DNA of 64,000 nucleotides from Cristatella mucedo. Taxonomy: Eukaryota; Bryozoa; Phylactolaemata; Cristatellidae. The notes beneath the pieces are model-generated. The model had not been told where the DNA came from. It saw only the letters and a program-made list of their open reading frames with translations, and ran no database searches. A program made the position numbers and the translations under genes. Below are positions 18,851 through 30,760 of the stretch, in pieces; within the stretch, counting starts at the first letter, position 1; each line of letters starts with the position of its first letter. The stretch lies in NCBI GenBank assembly GCA_009760855.2, contig WPIO01000006.1, positions 5,432,501-5,496,500 on the forward strand. The letters run 5' to 3'.

Positions 18851-19328
18851 GACTCCAGCCTACCTATAAGATTTACTGCACCACCGTGCTAAGCATTGTA
18901 CCGCCCACTTTTCGGAATCTAATTGTTTACCTATACCTCGTACAAACCTCAAATTCTTTAGAGACTGTGCCTTTAGTTCGTATGCTTCCAAAGCCGGGAA
19001 CTCACTCCCGGCTTGTGTAACGACCTCCCCTGAATTGACTACATTAAAAAAAAATTAAAAAACCCATCTATGTATCACAGAAATTAGTGGGTCTCGTGAG
19101 TTGAACTTTATATGCTTATGCGTGCTTATACAGTGCGTGCTGCCACTTATCACACTTGCACGCTGTCCCTGTGTATGTCACCCGTAACCATGTTATTATT
19201 GTTGTTTATTGAGCATGCTACCACTAACCATTCGATCGCGTTGCCTTTGCAGTAAACGTAAAGTGCCTTGAAAGAGATTAGGTTCTCTGAGGGTGCTTTA
19301 TCAAACGTGTTATTATTATTATTATTAT
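18851..19328 (+). mobile_element. LINE-A, inserted in the left duplication arm
   Basis: It begins near CTCCAGCCTACC, runs through RAFSSYA-equivalent sequence (GTGCCTTTAGTTCGTATGCT) and ends with GTAAAGTGCCTTGAAAGAGA and (TTA)n at 19328. The arm's own sequence resumes with GATTATAATCGTAGCTC, which is continuous with the other arm, so this is a younger insertion. Confidence 0.85.
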
Positions 19329-20428
19329 AGGATTATAATCGTAGCTCTCAAATCATCACCTAAGCGTTAACAGTTGCTTTTGACACCATGCGACTGTAAC
19401 ATATACTCGCAGGTTTGGCTTCCTTTCTATTATTACTTAAAGAAGTTGGGTTCTGTAAGAAGGTTTATCTCCTATTGGTATACAAACGCAAAAACCCCCC
19501 AAAATAAGACCGGCTCCTCAGTTTAACTCAGATGCACTGTAAGGCAGCTACTGATCCTTAGCAGACTTTGTGACCCCCTGAAGAAGGCATCAAAAGAACT
19601 ACCTTCTAAATAAAAAAAAAATACCTTCTGCTGAACTCGAACAAACGACTCGCGTAATAATCGCAGATTTTCTAAATCAAATCACGCGGTATTACAGGGT
19701 TCTGGAGCACTCCCGTATCTTGGGAAGCTGAAAGCCAGCAATTAAGGACATTCTTATCAGATAACGATGTGAAAACGAGAGGCGAGCAACTTAAATCCAC
19801 TGCAAGTAGGACTAAAACACTGGTACAGCTATGCATCAGAAAATTATTGAAAGCTCTCTTACCTCAGCACTTGCCCTAAAAGATTAAAAAGTATTACTCC
19901 AAAAGCCAGGACTCCAATACGAGCGTCGCACACTTATTCAGGTCCATGCTATTCAAGCTCGGGCAAAGATCAAAGGCAGTAACATAATATTTGAGCCAGT
20001 TACAACTAGAATGGGATTACAATGTTTACAAATTGTGTTCAATTGGGGTGCAATAGGAATGGTTTTGGATACTTGAGCCATTACATATAGCCGCGAAAAA
20101 GATCAATGACAGAGCCTCATAAGTAAGCTTAATACTAGTGGAATGCATCCACTAAATACTTCGTAATTGGTAAATTGAGTTTATCCGAAGATCTTCACAA
20201 ATTCTCAGAGTGACTGATAATTTGTATAATAATTTGCATAATTAATATAAGCCCAAATATAAGTAATATAGGCCCATAAAATAAAAATTAAAGTAAACAG
20301 CCAATCACAAGAATGTTATTAAATAATTATTCTCTAAAAAGATATATCAAGGCCAGTCCAGCCTGCACTTGGGTGTTCAGAGTGTCGGCTTGTCAAGTAG
20401 ATTAATAGTGAGCTTATTCTTGTCAGCA

Positions 20429-21791
20429 ATGGATGACAAAGTAACCACTGTTATAGTCGAAAATGGTTCTGGCTCGTGTAAAGCCGGATTTGCTGGCTAC
20501 AACGCCCCAAGGGCTGTTTTCCCTTCGGTCGTTGGAAGACCAATACCCCAGGTATGAACAGCCCAGTGTCTCAAAACTACGGTGAATTTCAGGCCTGCTG
20601 GTTTAAACATGTTACAATTTAAGTGAACTTTCCACGGAAGCAAGAATATGCTTTATCTTGTTCGGTTAGATGTAAGCAACCATGTGACGATATTACATCA
20701 AGCTCCCTCTCTAGTATCAAGCATACAAGTTTATTCTTGCCTGCTAAATGAGTTCCTACTAAATTCAGCTTGTTCATTGCAGAGAGTCATAGTTGGAATG
20801 GGTCAGAAAGACAGCTACGTTGGTGACGAGGCACAAAGCAGACAGGGCATTCTCACTCTCAAGTATCCTATCGAGCACGGCATTGTTACCGACTGGGACG
20901 ACATGGAAAAGATCTGGCATCACACGTTTTACAACAAGCTCCGCGTCGCACCCAAAGAGAACCCAGTGCTACTGACTGAGGCTCCCCTCAACCCAAAGGC
21001 GAACCGCGAGAAGATGACACAGATCATGTTCGAGACGTTCAACACGCCAGCCATGTACGTAGCTATTCATGCTATGCTGTCGCTGAATGCATCTGGTGGC
21101 ACCACTGGCATCGTACATGACTCTGGTGACGGCGTCACACACACACACCATGCCCATTTACGAAGGTTATGCCTTGCCTCATGCCATCCTGCGTCTGGAT
21201 CTCACCGGCCGCGATCTTACCGACTACCTGATGAAGATTCTGACGAAGCGAGGCTACTCGTTCACCACGACGGCCGAGCGTGACATTGTGCGTGACATAA
21301 AAGAAAAGCTATGCTACGTGGTGCTTGATTTCGATAGTGAGATGGCCACGGCTTCGAGCAGTTTGTCACTTGAGAAGAGCTATGAGATGCCTGAGGCCAG
21401 GTTGGCACCATCGGCAACGACACATTCCGCTGTCAGGAGGCACTGTTTCGGCCTTCTTTCCTTGGGCCTGGAGTCTGCAGGAATTAACAAAATTACGTAC
21501 AAATTGATAATGAAATGTGACGTGGATATTAGAAAGGATTTGTATGCCAATATCGTGATGTCAGGTGGCAACACAATGTTTACGGGTGTTTGTGATCGCA
21601 TGCAGAAGGAGATGACTGCTCTGGCGCCCAGCACACTGAAGATCAAGGCCATGGCTTCGCCTGAGAGGAAGTACTTTAGTTGGATCGGCGGTTTTATTTT
21701 GGCTTCGCTGTCCACTTTTCAGCAATTGCGGAGCAGCAAGCAAGACAACGATGAATCTGGTCCGAGAGTCGTCCACAGGAAGTGCCTCTAA
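20429..21791 (+). pseudogene. Actin pseudogene, intron retained (copy 1)
   Basis: Exon 1 at 20429-20551 encodes [20 protein letters not shown] and on to GRPIPQ, with donor CAG|GTATGA. The intron runs 20552-20782. Exon 2 starts at 20783 ([20 protein letters not shown]) and continues [40 protein letters not shown] and DSGDGVTHT. There a CA tract carries four extra bases and shifts the frame. The rest ([18 protein letters not shown] to [10 protein letters not shown], stop TAA at 21791) is open in another frame. Around 21390-21470 a -1/+1 pair replaces about 25 residues. The intron shows this is a DNA-level duplicate, not a processed copy. It cannot make normal actin. Confidence 0.9.
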
Positions 21792-22294
21792 AAAAGCTTT
21801 TGACTTTGAATTCTTCATGCTTTGTATTAGCTCTGATTGTTTCAACGAGCATTGAGGAGGTGTTGTGCAAGCATGTCTATGCCATAATGTGCTGAGCCCG
21901 GTTAACTCACCTGCAGTCAAACTTTCCAGATAGCATTACAGCACCTCTGTAAATTTGCTTACGGGCTCCACGAGGAATTCATTTATTAATATTTGATTCG
22001 ACAGTAATTCAGAGTAGGTTTGAGGGTGCTAGGTAAGGAAATCTTGTTTGGGCTGTAGGCAGTTGGCAGATATGCAGCCCATACGTAATGCGTGGGGTAA
22101 TTTAACATATGTCAGCCTAAATGTATCCCTGATATGGTCAGTTGTATTCCATTTCACATGGTCATGATTATATGCTTTTAACTCCGCTGCCTCTTCGTTG
22201 CTGTCTAATGTTCTTAGATGCACTTGGCTAACAGCATTAAATCGACGATCTAGTTAAAAAATGCTCGCTTGCACTTCAGGACTAAAGATTCATT

Positions 22295-22446
22295 ATTATT
22301 ATATGACGACACCTGCTGGCTACAGAATGGGTACCGAAAGCCGCTTAGGCTGTAAGTGCGCTATACAAAACTCTCCTGCCTAACACCCACATGGTCTTTA
22401 TGACTTTGTGGAGTTACAGACGGAGATACATTAAATTACATTACTT
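22295..22446 (+). mobile_element. LINE-B 3' end only
   Basis: GGGTACCGAAAGCCGCTTAG, GCGCTATACAAAACTCTCCT, CACCCACATGGTCTTTATGA and ATACATTAAATTACATTAC. No ORF part remains. TCTAGTAAT-type short repeats follow at 22530-22635. Confidence 0.88.
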
Positions 22447-23084
22447 TAAAGAGCACTCTAATCCTAAGTAGTTCCAGATAAATATCAAGCACAACACTGC
22501 TACTCCGAAGCTCCGCAAATAGGATTTTGAGTATCTCTAGTAAAGTGATTTCTAGTAATATAGTTTAATTTAATTTAGTTATTTAATTCTAGTAATTTCT
22601 AGTAATCTAGTAATTTCGAGCATCTCTAGTCAAATTTGAATGTAAGATTCTTAACTTAAGTTTGTGTAATAGGCATTTAAAATTTATACTTGTCTATTTG
22701 TAGCATTACTGTGACGTCAAAACACCAGCGTATTAAAAGTGCAACCACATGTGAAGTTGGGCACTGTCGGGTGACACAAACATCGTCCAAAACCGTAGCC
22801 CAAACCGTAGAAAAACGATTTTTATCAGGCTTCAATAAATTCTATAATTTGCATATTAAATATTCAAAGTACGATATACATGTTTTATAGAAAGGTCAGT
22901 TAATGGTCTGTCAAGCTATAAGTGAACAAATTACGTCGTTTGGGTTCTCTGGCCAATCGAAACAGATATTCACCATTTAAGTTATTACCGAATAAATCGC
23001 TTGCTACAGCTGAGATTGAAGTTGATATATTCTTGACTTTCCAAGAAAGACTATTTATTTAGCATCTTAGCATGTTGTGAAACG

Positions 23085-24353
23085 TCGATCGGCGGCCATT
23101 AATGCGGTACAATTCAAATTCAAAGGGGCTGCAGCTGCCAGGCCGGCTACACGCCGACTTGAATGCAAGCCACTTCATCGGCGTCTCGCAGTTTGTGGAC
23201 ATCCTCTTAAATTCCGCCTACTAAATTTTTGCTCGCTAAAAACCAAGGGTTAATTATCAGCGATCAGTGGTCCGGGAGAAGCTAGATGCATGTATGCTTA
23301 CCGAAAATTGGATGACACTTAGTTCATACTCGCCACCACATGCTGCATGCATTGATGACATCCTCACATGGATGGCAGCAAATTTTCTAAAACTAAACGA
23401 TGACAAAACTAACTTACTAGTTAGGGGCAAACCCAGTGTGATTCAGAAATTGAAAGGCTGACGCTCAAAAGTGGCTCTGCCAGCATATCTCCTGTCGAGT
23501 CAGCTCGAAATCTAGGTGTCATATTCCAAAGCGACCTCTCGTTAGACGACCACATCAGCTCCACGGTCAAATCTGCCTATTTTCAACTTCATAATATTGC
23601 TAAAATTCGGGCTTGTTTAGATAAGGATACCACGTATAAGTTGGTCCATGCATTCGTGACATCTCGTCTCGACTTCTGCAACTCACTGCTTACTGGCCTA
23701 CCAGCATGTGCGATCAGGCGATTGCAGCTGGTGCAAAACTCTGCAGCTAGGCTTGTCTGTCGTGAGCGTCGCAGTTGCCACATTACTCCACTTCTCGCCG
23801 ACCTGCACTGGCTACCAGTCAAGCAACGGATTGACTTCAAGGTTTTCTCGCTCATTTCTAGGTCCCTTCATTCTATGGCTCCAGCCTATCTCTCCGACAT
23901 ACTCCCTTATCAGGCCAAACATCGTACCACCTGCTTTTCGGAATCCAACAGTCTAGAAATACCTCGTACAAACCTCAAATCCTTTGGAGACCGTGCATTT
24001 TGTTCGTATGCTCGCAAAACCTGGAACTCCCTCCCGACCTGCATCAGAACATCCCCCTGACCTGACCACATTTAAAAGGAACTTTAAAACACACCTATTT
24101 AGGACAGCATTTAGTGGGTCCTTGTGATTCGTCCATCACGTGCTTACGCATGCTGACACTGTGCATGCTGCCACTAACCACATTTGCATGCAGACCCTGT
24201 GCATGTCACCCCTAACCATATTATTCATTCTGTTTGTTCTTCAAGCATGATTTTACTTACCATTTAATTGCATCCCTTTGCAGAAAATGTGAAGCGCCTA
24301 GAAAGAGATTGAATTCTCTGAGGGTGCTTTATCAAGTACAGTATTATTATTAT
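23085..24353 (+). mobile_element. LINE-A, internally deleted
   Basis: The 5' part resembles the start of the endonuclease domain (LLNFCSLKTKG, then LDACMLTENWMTLSS at 23285-23325). It jumps without a break to the post-YADD part of RT (HAACIDDILTWMAANFLKLN, VHAFVTSRLDFCNSLLTGLP, ITPLLADLHWLPVKQRIDFK). It ends with the 3' hairpin and (ATT)n at 24353, so about 1.5 kb of endonuclease and RT is missing. Confidence 0.88.
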
Positions 24354-24359
24354 CCCACT

Positions 24360-24965
24360 AGCTGTATATCTGAGACCACTCCACATGGGTTCTCATTCTG
24401 TCAGTCCATGCGTTATGACAAGGTCGGTGGCAAGGCTGCAATTGGTGTCAATGAATCGTTTGGCTATAGGATGTGCAATTTTTCGCACGAGCCATCGTCT
24501 GAATCAGTTGCAATCAGGTCCTCATCAAATTCAGTGCCTCTCACTGTTGCGATATACCGACCTACTGGTGGCTGTCTAAACTTGTTTATAGAGAGGTTTT
24601 AGGAGTTCTTCGCTAAAATATTCGTGTATGGCAGGCCGTTACTGATTTCTGAATTCGTAGATCTTCACGCTGATAAACCTATCAACAGCTAGGACTCCTC
24701 ATTTCATGACTGTCTGGAGAATTTTTGATTGGTCCAACGAGTTAATCATGCCACCCACGTCGGTGGCGAGATTCTAGATCTCGTGATCAATAAGAATTTC
24801 TTTCCAACTGACCTTGTTGAGTGCCCGCTGACCTTCTCTGATGGTTGTTCGGTTTCGTTTACTGTTACTGCTCCCTTGTAAGTACAAGGTAATGTCGAAC
24901 CTCTTGATCTGCATCCAGACTCGACCTGCAGCCCCGATGCCCTCACTGATACAGTGCACATGACA
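24360..24965 (+). mobile_element. LINE endonuclease (EEP) domain fragment
   Basis: With one or two in-frame stops it reads NESFGYRMCNFSHEPSSESV, SNSVPLTVAIYRPTGG, LFIERFLEFFAKIFVYGRPL, then HADKPINS, NHATHVGGEILDLVINKNFF and PLTFSDG. The YRP, the decayed GDF(N) equivalent and the TH..G..LDL(V/I) motif are typical of apurinic-type endonucleases of CR1/L2 LINEs. It is not followed by an RT in the same orientation. Confidence 0.75.
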
Positions 24966-24978
24966 GTTACAAGCGTTA

Positions 24979-26883
24979 ATAATAATAATAATAATAATAT
25001 TGCACTTGATAAAGCGCCCTCAGAGAACTTAATCTCTTTCTAGGCGCTTTACATTTGCTGCAAAGTGATACGCAATAGAATAGTAAGTAAATTCATGCTT
25101 GAAAAACAAACAAAATGAATAACATGGTTAGGGGTTACATGCACTGGGTCAGCATGCAAATGTGGTTAGTGGCAGCATGCACAGTGTCAGCACGCATAAG
25201 CACATCGAGGACGAATCACAAGGACCCTCTAAATGCTGTCCTAAATAGGTGTGTTTTAGGTTCCTTTTAAATGTGGTCAGGTCGGGGGATGTTCTGATGC
25301 AGGTCGGGAGGGAGTTCCAGGCTGTGGGAGCATACGAGCTAAATGCACGGTCTCCAAAGGATTTAAGGTTTGTACGAGGTATTTCTAGACTGTTGGATTC
25401 CGAAAAGCGAGTGGTACGATGCTTTGCCTGATGGGGTAGTATCTCTGAAAGATAGGCTGGAGCCATAGTATGAAGAGACCTAAAAGTGAGCGACAAAACC
25501 TTGAAGTCAATCCGTTACTTGACTGGTAGCCAGTGCAGGTCGGCGAGAAGTGGAGTAATGTGGCAACTGCGACGCTCACGACAGACAAGCCTAGCTGCAG
25601 AGTTTTGCACCAGCTGCAATCTCCTGATCGCACATGCTGGTAGGCCAGCGAGCAGTGAGTTGCAGAAGTCGAGACGAGATGTCACGAATGCATGGACCAA
25701 CTTGGACGTGGTATCCTTATCTAAACAAGCCCTAATTTTAGCAATGTTATGAAGCTGAAAATAGGCTGATTTGACTGTGGAGCTGATGTGGTCGTCTAAC
25801 GAGAGGTCGCTTTGGAATATGACACCTAGATTTCGAGCTGATGCAACTGGAGATATGCTGGCAGAGCCATTTTTGAAAGTCAGCCTTTCCAATTTCTGAA
25901 TAACACTAGGTTTGCCCATAACTAGTAAGTTAGTTTTATCATCGTTTAGTTTTAGAAAATTTGCTGCCATCCATGATCGGATTTCATCAATGCATGCAGC
26001 AAGTGAGTTGAGAGAATTTGAGGTGCTCGAAGGCTGGGAGGATGGAGACCGTGCATTTAGCTCGTATGCTCCCACAGCCTGGAACTCCCTCCCGACCTGC
26101 ATCAGAACATCCCCTGACCTGACCACATTTAAAAGAAACTTAAAAACATACCTATTTAGGACAGCATTTAGTGGGTCCTTGTGATTCGTCCTCGATGTGC
26201 TTATGCGTGCTGACACTGTTCATGCTGCCACTAACCACATTTGCATGCTGACCCAGTGCATGTAACCCCTAACCATGTTATTCATTTTGTTTGTTTTTCA
26301 AGCATGATTTTACTTACTATTCTATTGCGTATCACTTTGCAGCAAATGTAAAGCGCCTAGAAAGAGATTAAGTTCTCTGAGGGCGCTTTATCAAGTGCAA
26401 TACTATTATTATTATTATTATTATTATCAAAGCAAAGGTACAACTGAGTGTCATCCGCATAGAAGTGAAAGCCTAGATTGTGCTTGGCAATCACATCAGC
26501 GAGAGGGAGAGTATAAACGGTGAAAAGGACCGGACCTAGCACAGAGCCCTGAGGTACTCCATATTTTAGAGGTACTTCAGATGATCTTTGTCCATTCACG
26601 TCAACACTCTGGAGTCTCCCACTGAGATAGGACCTGAACCACTGCAGAGCAGTGCCAGTGATGCCCAGGCGAGATGAGAGGCGCTCTAGAAGTACTTTGT
26701 GATCGATGTTATCAAAAGCTGCCGAAAGATCGAGCAAAACAAGAAGAGACACTCTACCCATGTCTGCATTCCTTAGTAGGTCGTTGTATACCCGAAGCAA
26801 TGCTGACTCTGTGGAGTGATTAGCTCTAAAGCCAGACTGGAACTTACTAGCAAGGTGTGAGGTTTTGATATACGAGTTCAACT
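24979..26883 (-). mobile_element. LINE-A, most complete minus copy, split by a nested LINE-A
   Basis: From right to left it reads [78 protein letters not shown] and HFYADDTQLYLCFD (YADD intact). The nested insert at 26041-26424 follows. Then come CIDEIRSWMAANFLKLNDDK, LDFCNSLLAGLPACAIRRLQ and LLADLHWLPVK. A CAA to TAA change near 25527 is the only stop in the 3' ORF half. The 3' hairpin and (TAA)n are at 24979-25075. The endonuclease half is absent. Confidence 0.93.
26041..26424 (+). mobile_element. LINE-A 3' fragment nested in the LINE-A minus copy
   Basis: It begins GGAGACCGTGCATTTAGCTC (RAFSSYAPTAWNSLPTCIRT SPDLTTFKRNLKTYLFRTAF) and ends with the 3' hairpin and (ATT)n. It sits inside the host copy's codons for CFDILPA: GGGAGGAT precedes it and ATCAAAGC follows. 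Almost no target-site duplication is visible. Confidence 0.92.
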
Positions 26884-26929
26884 GGTCTTCTTGACCAGCT
26901 GAGCGTTCTTGACAATCATGCTCCCCTTC

Positions 26930-29110
26930 ACTCTATCCATATAAAGAGCCACGGCGATGCCTTTCAATTTACAAAAAACTTTAAAAGGTGCGCCGTGTTA
27001 AGCACAGGCTTGAACGCTGTTTTAGGAAATCAGGATCTGATGCAGATCTAGTCAATTTCACAGACTTCCTTTGAGTTTATACCCGGAAGCCTACAAAGAC
27101 AGGGATTCTTTTCTCACTCGAAAACGGAATTTCTGTTAGTCAGACCCAAAACTGATTTATGAGACAGTAGATAATTTACTGGCCAATGCTGAAAGGTGTG
27201 ACTCTCCAGATATTAATGGCTCAGCCAAAACATTTTCAGCCTTCTTTACCCAAAAAACTTTGCACATTCGTTCCTCCACAAACCCCTCCGAGCAAAGCAG
27301 TTGTGGAATTACAAAGTGTGAGCTTCCTTAAAAGGTTCTCCGAGGTTTCTGCTTGCGATGTGGCTACCTTAATAAGGTCTAGCAAAAAGAGCTCCTATCC
27401 TGAAGACTCTCTACCATCATCTCAGTCGTCTTCACTGGCAGATCACTTTGTCAACGCCGTGCCATAACCAAGACTTTTAATGTTTTTTTGAAAAAGGGGT
27501 TGTACCCAAGTGCTTCAAATCGGAAATCGTTAGATCGATAATTAAAATGCCTACATTAGATACAGAGGTTCTTGCAAACTATTGCCCATATTCCACTCTA
27601 CCATTTTGTCAAAGATTCTTGAAAAAATTGTCGCTAAGTAGCTGGCAGCACCTATGGTAAAAAATAAAATGTCAGAAATATTTTAATCTGGGTTCAAGAG
27701 AAAGCACTTCAATGAAACTGCCTCCGTGTTAGAGATGACATTCAATGCTGCAACGATTCTGGGAACGTCACTAATTTAGCTCTGCTAGATCTATCTGCTG
27801 CCATCAATACCATTGATCACGATGTCCTGATTGAATGATTGAGAACAACGATTGGTCTTGCGGGCGAGGCACTGGCTTGGTTTGAATCGTACTTGTCTGA
27901 TCGTGTTAAATCCGTGTCATTTGGGGGTCGGGTCTCACACACGAGACAGATCACCTGTGGAGTCCCTCAAGGGTCCGTCCTCGGTCCCTTGCTGTTCTCC
28001 ATTTACACTCAACCTCTAGGAAAAGTTATTAAGGCTCATGGAATGCGAAATCACTTTTATGCTAACGATACTCATCTTTATTTGTCATTCAAACCGTCGG
28101 AATGTGTTGCAGCAACTGATAAACTGACTGCTTGCCTTTCCGACAATCAATAGTGGATGTCGGAAAATTTCTTGAAACTAAACGACGATAATACCAAACT
28201 GCTGCTCATAGGACACCCTAAGCGTGTGGCTGGATTAAAAGGCTTTGCTCATCTACTAGGTGATGCTGTTGTGCAACCATCACTACATGCTCAAAATTTA
28301 GGTCTCGTTTTTGACAGCTGCCTAAATTTCAGAAGCTTCATTCAGAAGACTGCTTCTACAGCAAGCTATCACGCCCGATCCCCATCTAGGATTAGGAGCT
28401 GTCTTCTACAGTGACTTGCAAACAATTTAACTAGCTCCTTAATTCTGCCTCAGCTTGATTATTGTAATTCCCTTTTGGCTGGGCTACCAAAAAAGCAGCT
28501 ATGCCACTGCAAATGGCTATGAATATTGCTGCAAGGCTAATTTTCAAATCCCGCAGGTTCGACCACGCGTCTACTTTGCTAAAAGAGCTAGGATGGCCGA
28601 GGGTTGATCAATGGATACAGAAGTAAGTTCTTACGCTGACCAACAAGGCCCCCCACATCTCGGCTTCTCCATACCTAGCTGAACAGCCGCACCAGTTTCA
28701 GCCTCCTCGCGCCCTCAGGTCCAGTATGGACAATAAACTAGCAGTTCCATTCCTCCACTTAAAGACCGCTGTCGACAGAAGCTCTAGCTCTGCAGGTCCT
28801 AGAGGGCAAAATTCGCTTCCACGATTTTTACGCAGCGACACATACTCTCCTGCGGCCGACTATGACTCATCGTTTCCAACGGTCATGGGCTGCTACTTCC
28901 GTGCCACTCACTACCTCAACTGCTCTCCTGACTCTGCTATACTCCCCCACTTTCTCACGTTGCGTTAGATGAACTGTGTTGGCTACCGAATGCGTATCGA
29001 ACGATGTTTAGGCTGCGAGTGGGCTATACAAAACTCTCCTGCGTAACACCGACATAGTCTTTGTGGCTTTGTGGAGTTACAGACGGAGATACATTACATC
29101 CCTAAAATAC
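26930..29110 (+). mobile_element. LINE-B, longest plus copy, dead
   Basis: The linker region at 27180-27480 (VSAFLKRFSEVSACDVATLI, then RSSKKSSYPEDSLPSS) precedes a decayed RT start. It then reads [40 protein letters not shown] and HFYANDTHLYLSF, where the catalytic YADD has become YAND. After that come SENFLKLNDDNTKLLLIGHP and the family 3' end with ACGGAGATACATTACATCC near 29105. Several stops and frameshifts are present. Confidence 0.9.
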
Positions 29111-30240
29111 ATATTCGCTGCCACATTGATTTATTCAAAGAGGTTAATATTTGTGGTGACTAAGTAGGAATTAGAGTTTTTTGAATGTTACTTGTCTTAC
29201 TGTTGACGATCTTGAGCTCTATTTTTTAATGTGATTGTAAGTGGTGCAAACATTTAATGACACAATCCAGTTCAATGTGAGCATTATTATCGTCTTTGCA
29301 ATTATCGAGATAGAAAAAATAATGCTGCTAAGGTTATTAAAGAGCATTCCCAGCATAAATTCAATTAGCCGAGTTGGGTCATATAACAGTTGGTCGACGT
29401 AAATTTAGCTTTTAACAATTTAAAAATTTAAAACTAATTTTAAAAATTTAACACAACTAACGTCTCCTTAGCATCGAATCCTCATTGAGAATAAGTGCAC
29501 CAACTGGCTAGTGGTAAGACCCAGCTGGAACATGTGCAGATGGTGCGAGGGAAACCAATCCTGATGAGTAAGCAGAAGCTAGAGAATCATCATCAGCATG
29601 ATAATGATTGACGTGACTTTCACTTCAACACCTTGCTGCATTCAGAGCAAGATTCCCTGATAAGAGAAGTACTGCTGCTCGGCAACAGTGAAGTTCACTA
29701 CAGCCATGTTTAGCTTCACAGACCTTCTGATGGTGCTCACATAAGCTTACCTTCATTGATCCGAGCAACCTCATTTGTTTTTGCACGTCATTTCACATTT
29801 TACCGAGGCAATCGAACATTGAGGTTAATCGGTAGCCTGTTGAGAGTAAGCATGAAAAACTTACAATACACCAACCCTTTCCCAATCTACTTGCCATGCT
29901 CATACTTCCATCAGGCAGGTCTTGCCTACTTCGCGAGCCAAAGTAGTAATAATTGCACATTGCAGTGCATTAAAATAAATAAAAAATAGTTTCGCTCATA
30001 CATGGTCACATCAGATAGTATAGGCTGAGGCATAGTGGGAACTTTCGGTGCCTAGGGACAAAGCTGCCGATGGTGACGCTCCCCTTGTAAAAAGATTTTG
30101 CAAAATAGCTCCGCTGCAGAAGAAATGCAAGAACCACACGTGGTAGTATGCATATCGAGTCGATAGATTTTATAAGCTCCAGTAAATTTACAAGTTATCT
30201 GTCATGGATATAACTCAGCTGAATATTTCTGGCCTTGAAC
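29110..30240. other. Spacer without a recognised gene
   Basis: AT-rich. 29756-29989 is open on + for 77 codons but resembles nothing known and has no splice or poly(A) support. Confidence 0.5.
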
Positions 30241-30760
30241 TTGGCGAACTATTCAATTACTGCTTGAAAGTCAATACTTTTCAGTATTTCTTTCTCTATG
30301 CTTAACGGGGCGGAATCGGAAAGTCGATCCTGCTCCGGTAAAGCTGTCAGATAAGACAGGATTATCTTCAGCTTGCTAAAAGAACGTTTACAAATGGCAA
30401 CCGATACAGCTATGGTGAAAAAAGGCAAAGCAGTATACATGTTTTGTAGTACAGCTCTGGTCCATTAACGTCTAAACAATAGTCGCCCCACGATCTAGAC
30501 ATTGCTGTTGGAGTTTGGTCGGTCAGATTTCTTAAAAAGCGTCACAACTTACAATAGGAAAGGAGATTGGGCATCAAGACATGTGAGCCTGGAGAACCTA
30601 GTTGTAATTTCGTGTCGAATATACTTTATAAAGTCCTTCAATATTCTTGAAATGTCTTCCACTCTCGTGATACCGACATCTTTTTATAGTTCTCGAGGCA
30701 TCAGTGTCCTTCGGGTTACTCTTTGTTCATTTCCAATTCTACACAATTCTCATTGAATTT
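30240..30760 (-). pseudogene. hAT-superfamily transposase C-terminal remnant
   Basis: Reverse strand 30249-30440 reads MYTALPFFTIAVSVAICKRS FSKLKIILSYLTALPEQDRL SDSAPLSIEKEILKSIDFQA VIE and stops. The block (A..)(E/K)RSFSKLK.I.SYL......RL...A.LSIEKE matches the C-terminal dimerisation region of hAT transposases and their domesticated ZMYM/TTF-type relatives. Upstream on - the frame is broken, with traces such as RHFKNIEGLYKVYS near 30600-30660. No terminal inverted repeats or 8-bp target duplications were found. Confidence 0.75.

Larger units (their letters stand above)
17830..22040. repeat. Left arm of an inverted segmental duplication
   Basis: By eye, 17830-18850 matches the reverse complement of 42310-43395 over about 1 kb (for example TTTGCCTAG near GCACGCGTTTTC, TCTGTCTC near TAAGCA, and TTGCACGTGCACGAGC). 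19329-19430 matches 42180-42310, 19440-19630 matches 41860-42015 and 19700-19880 matches 41600-41780. Actin with its 3' flank (20720-22040) matches 38262-39595. A LINE-A copy at about 18851-19328 interrupts this arm only. Confidence 0.8.

Noticed and set aside
20429-21791. Functional actin gene with additional introns at the frameshifts
   Set aside because: No splice sites at the CA tract, and the tract length differs between copies, so slippage explains it better.
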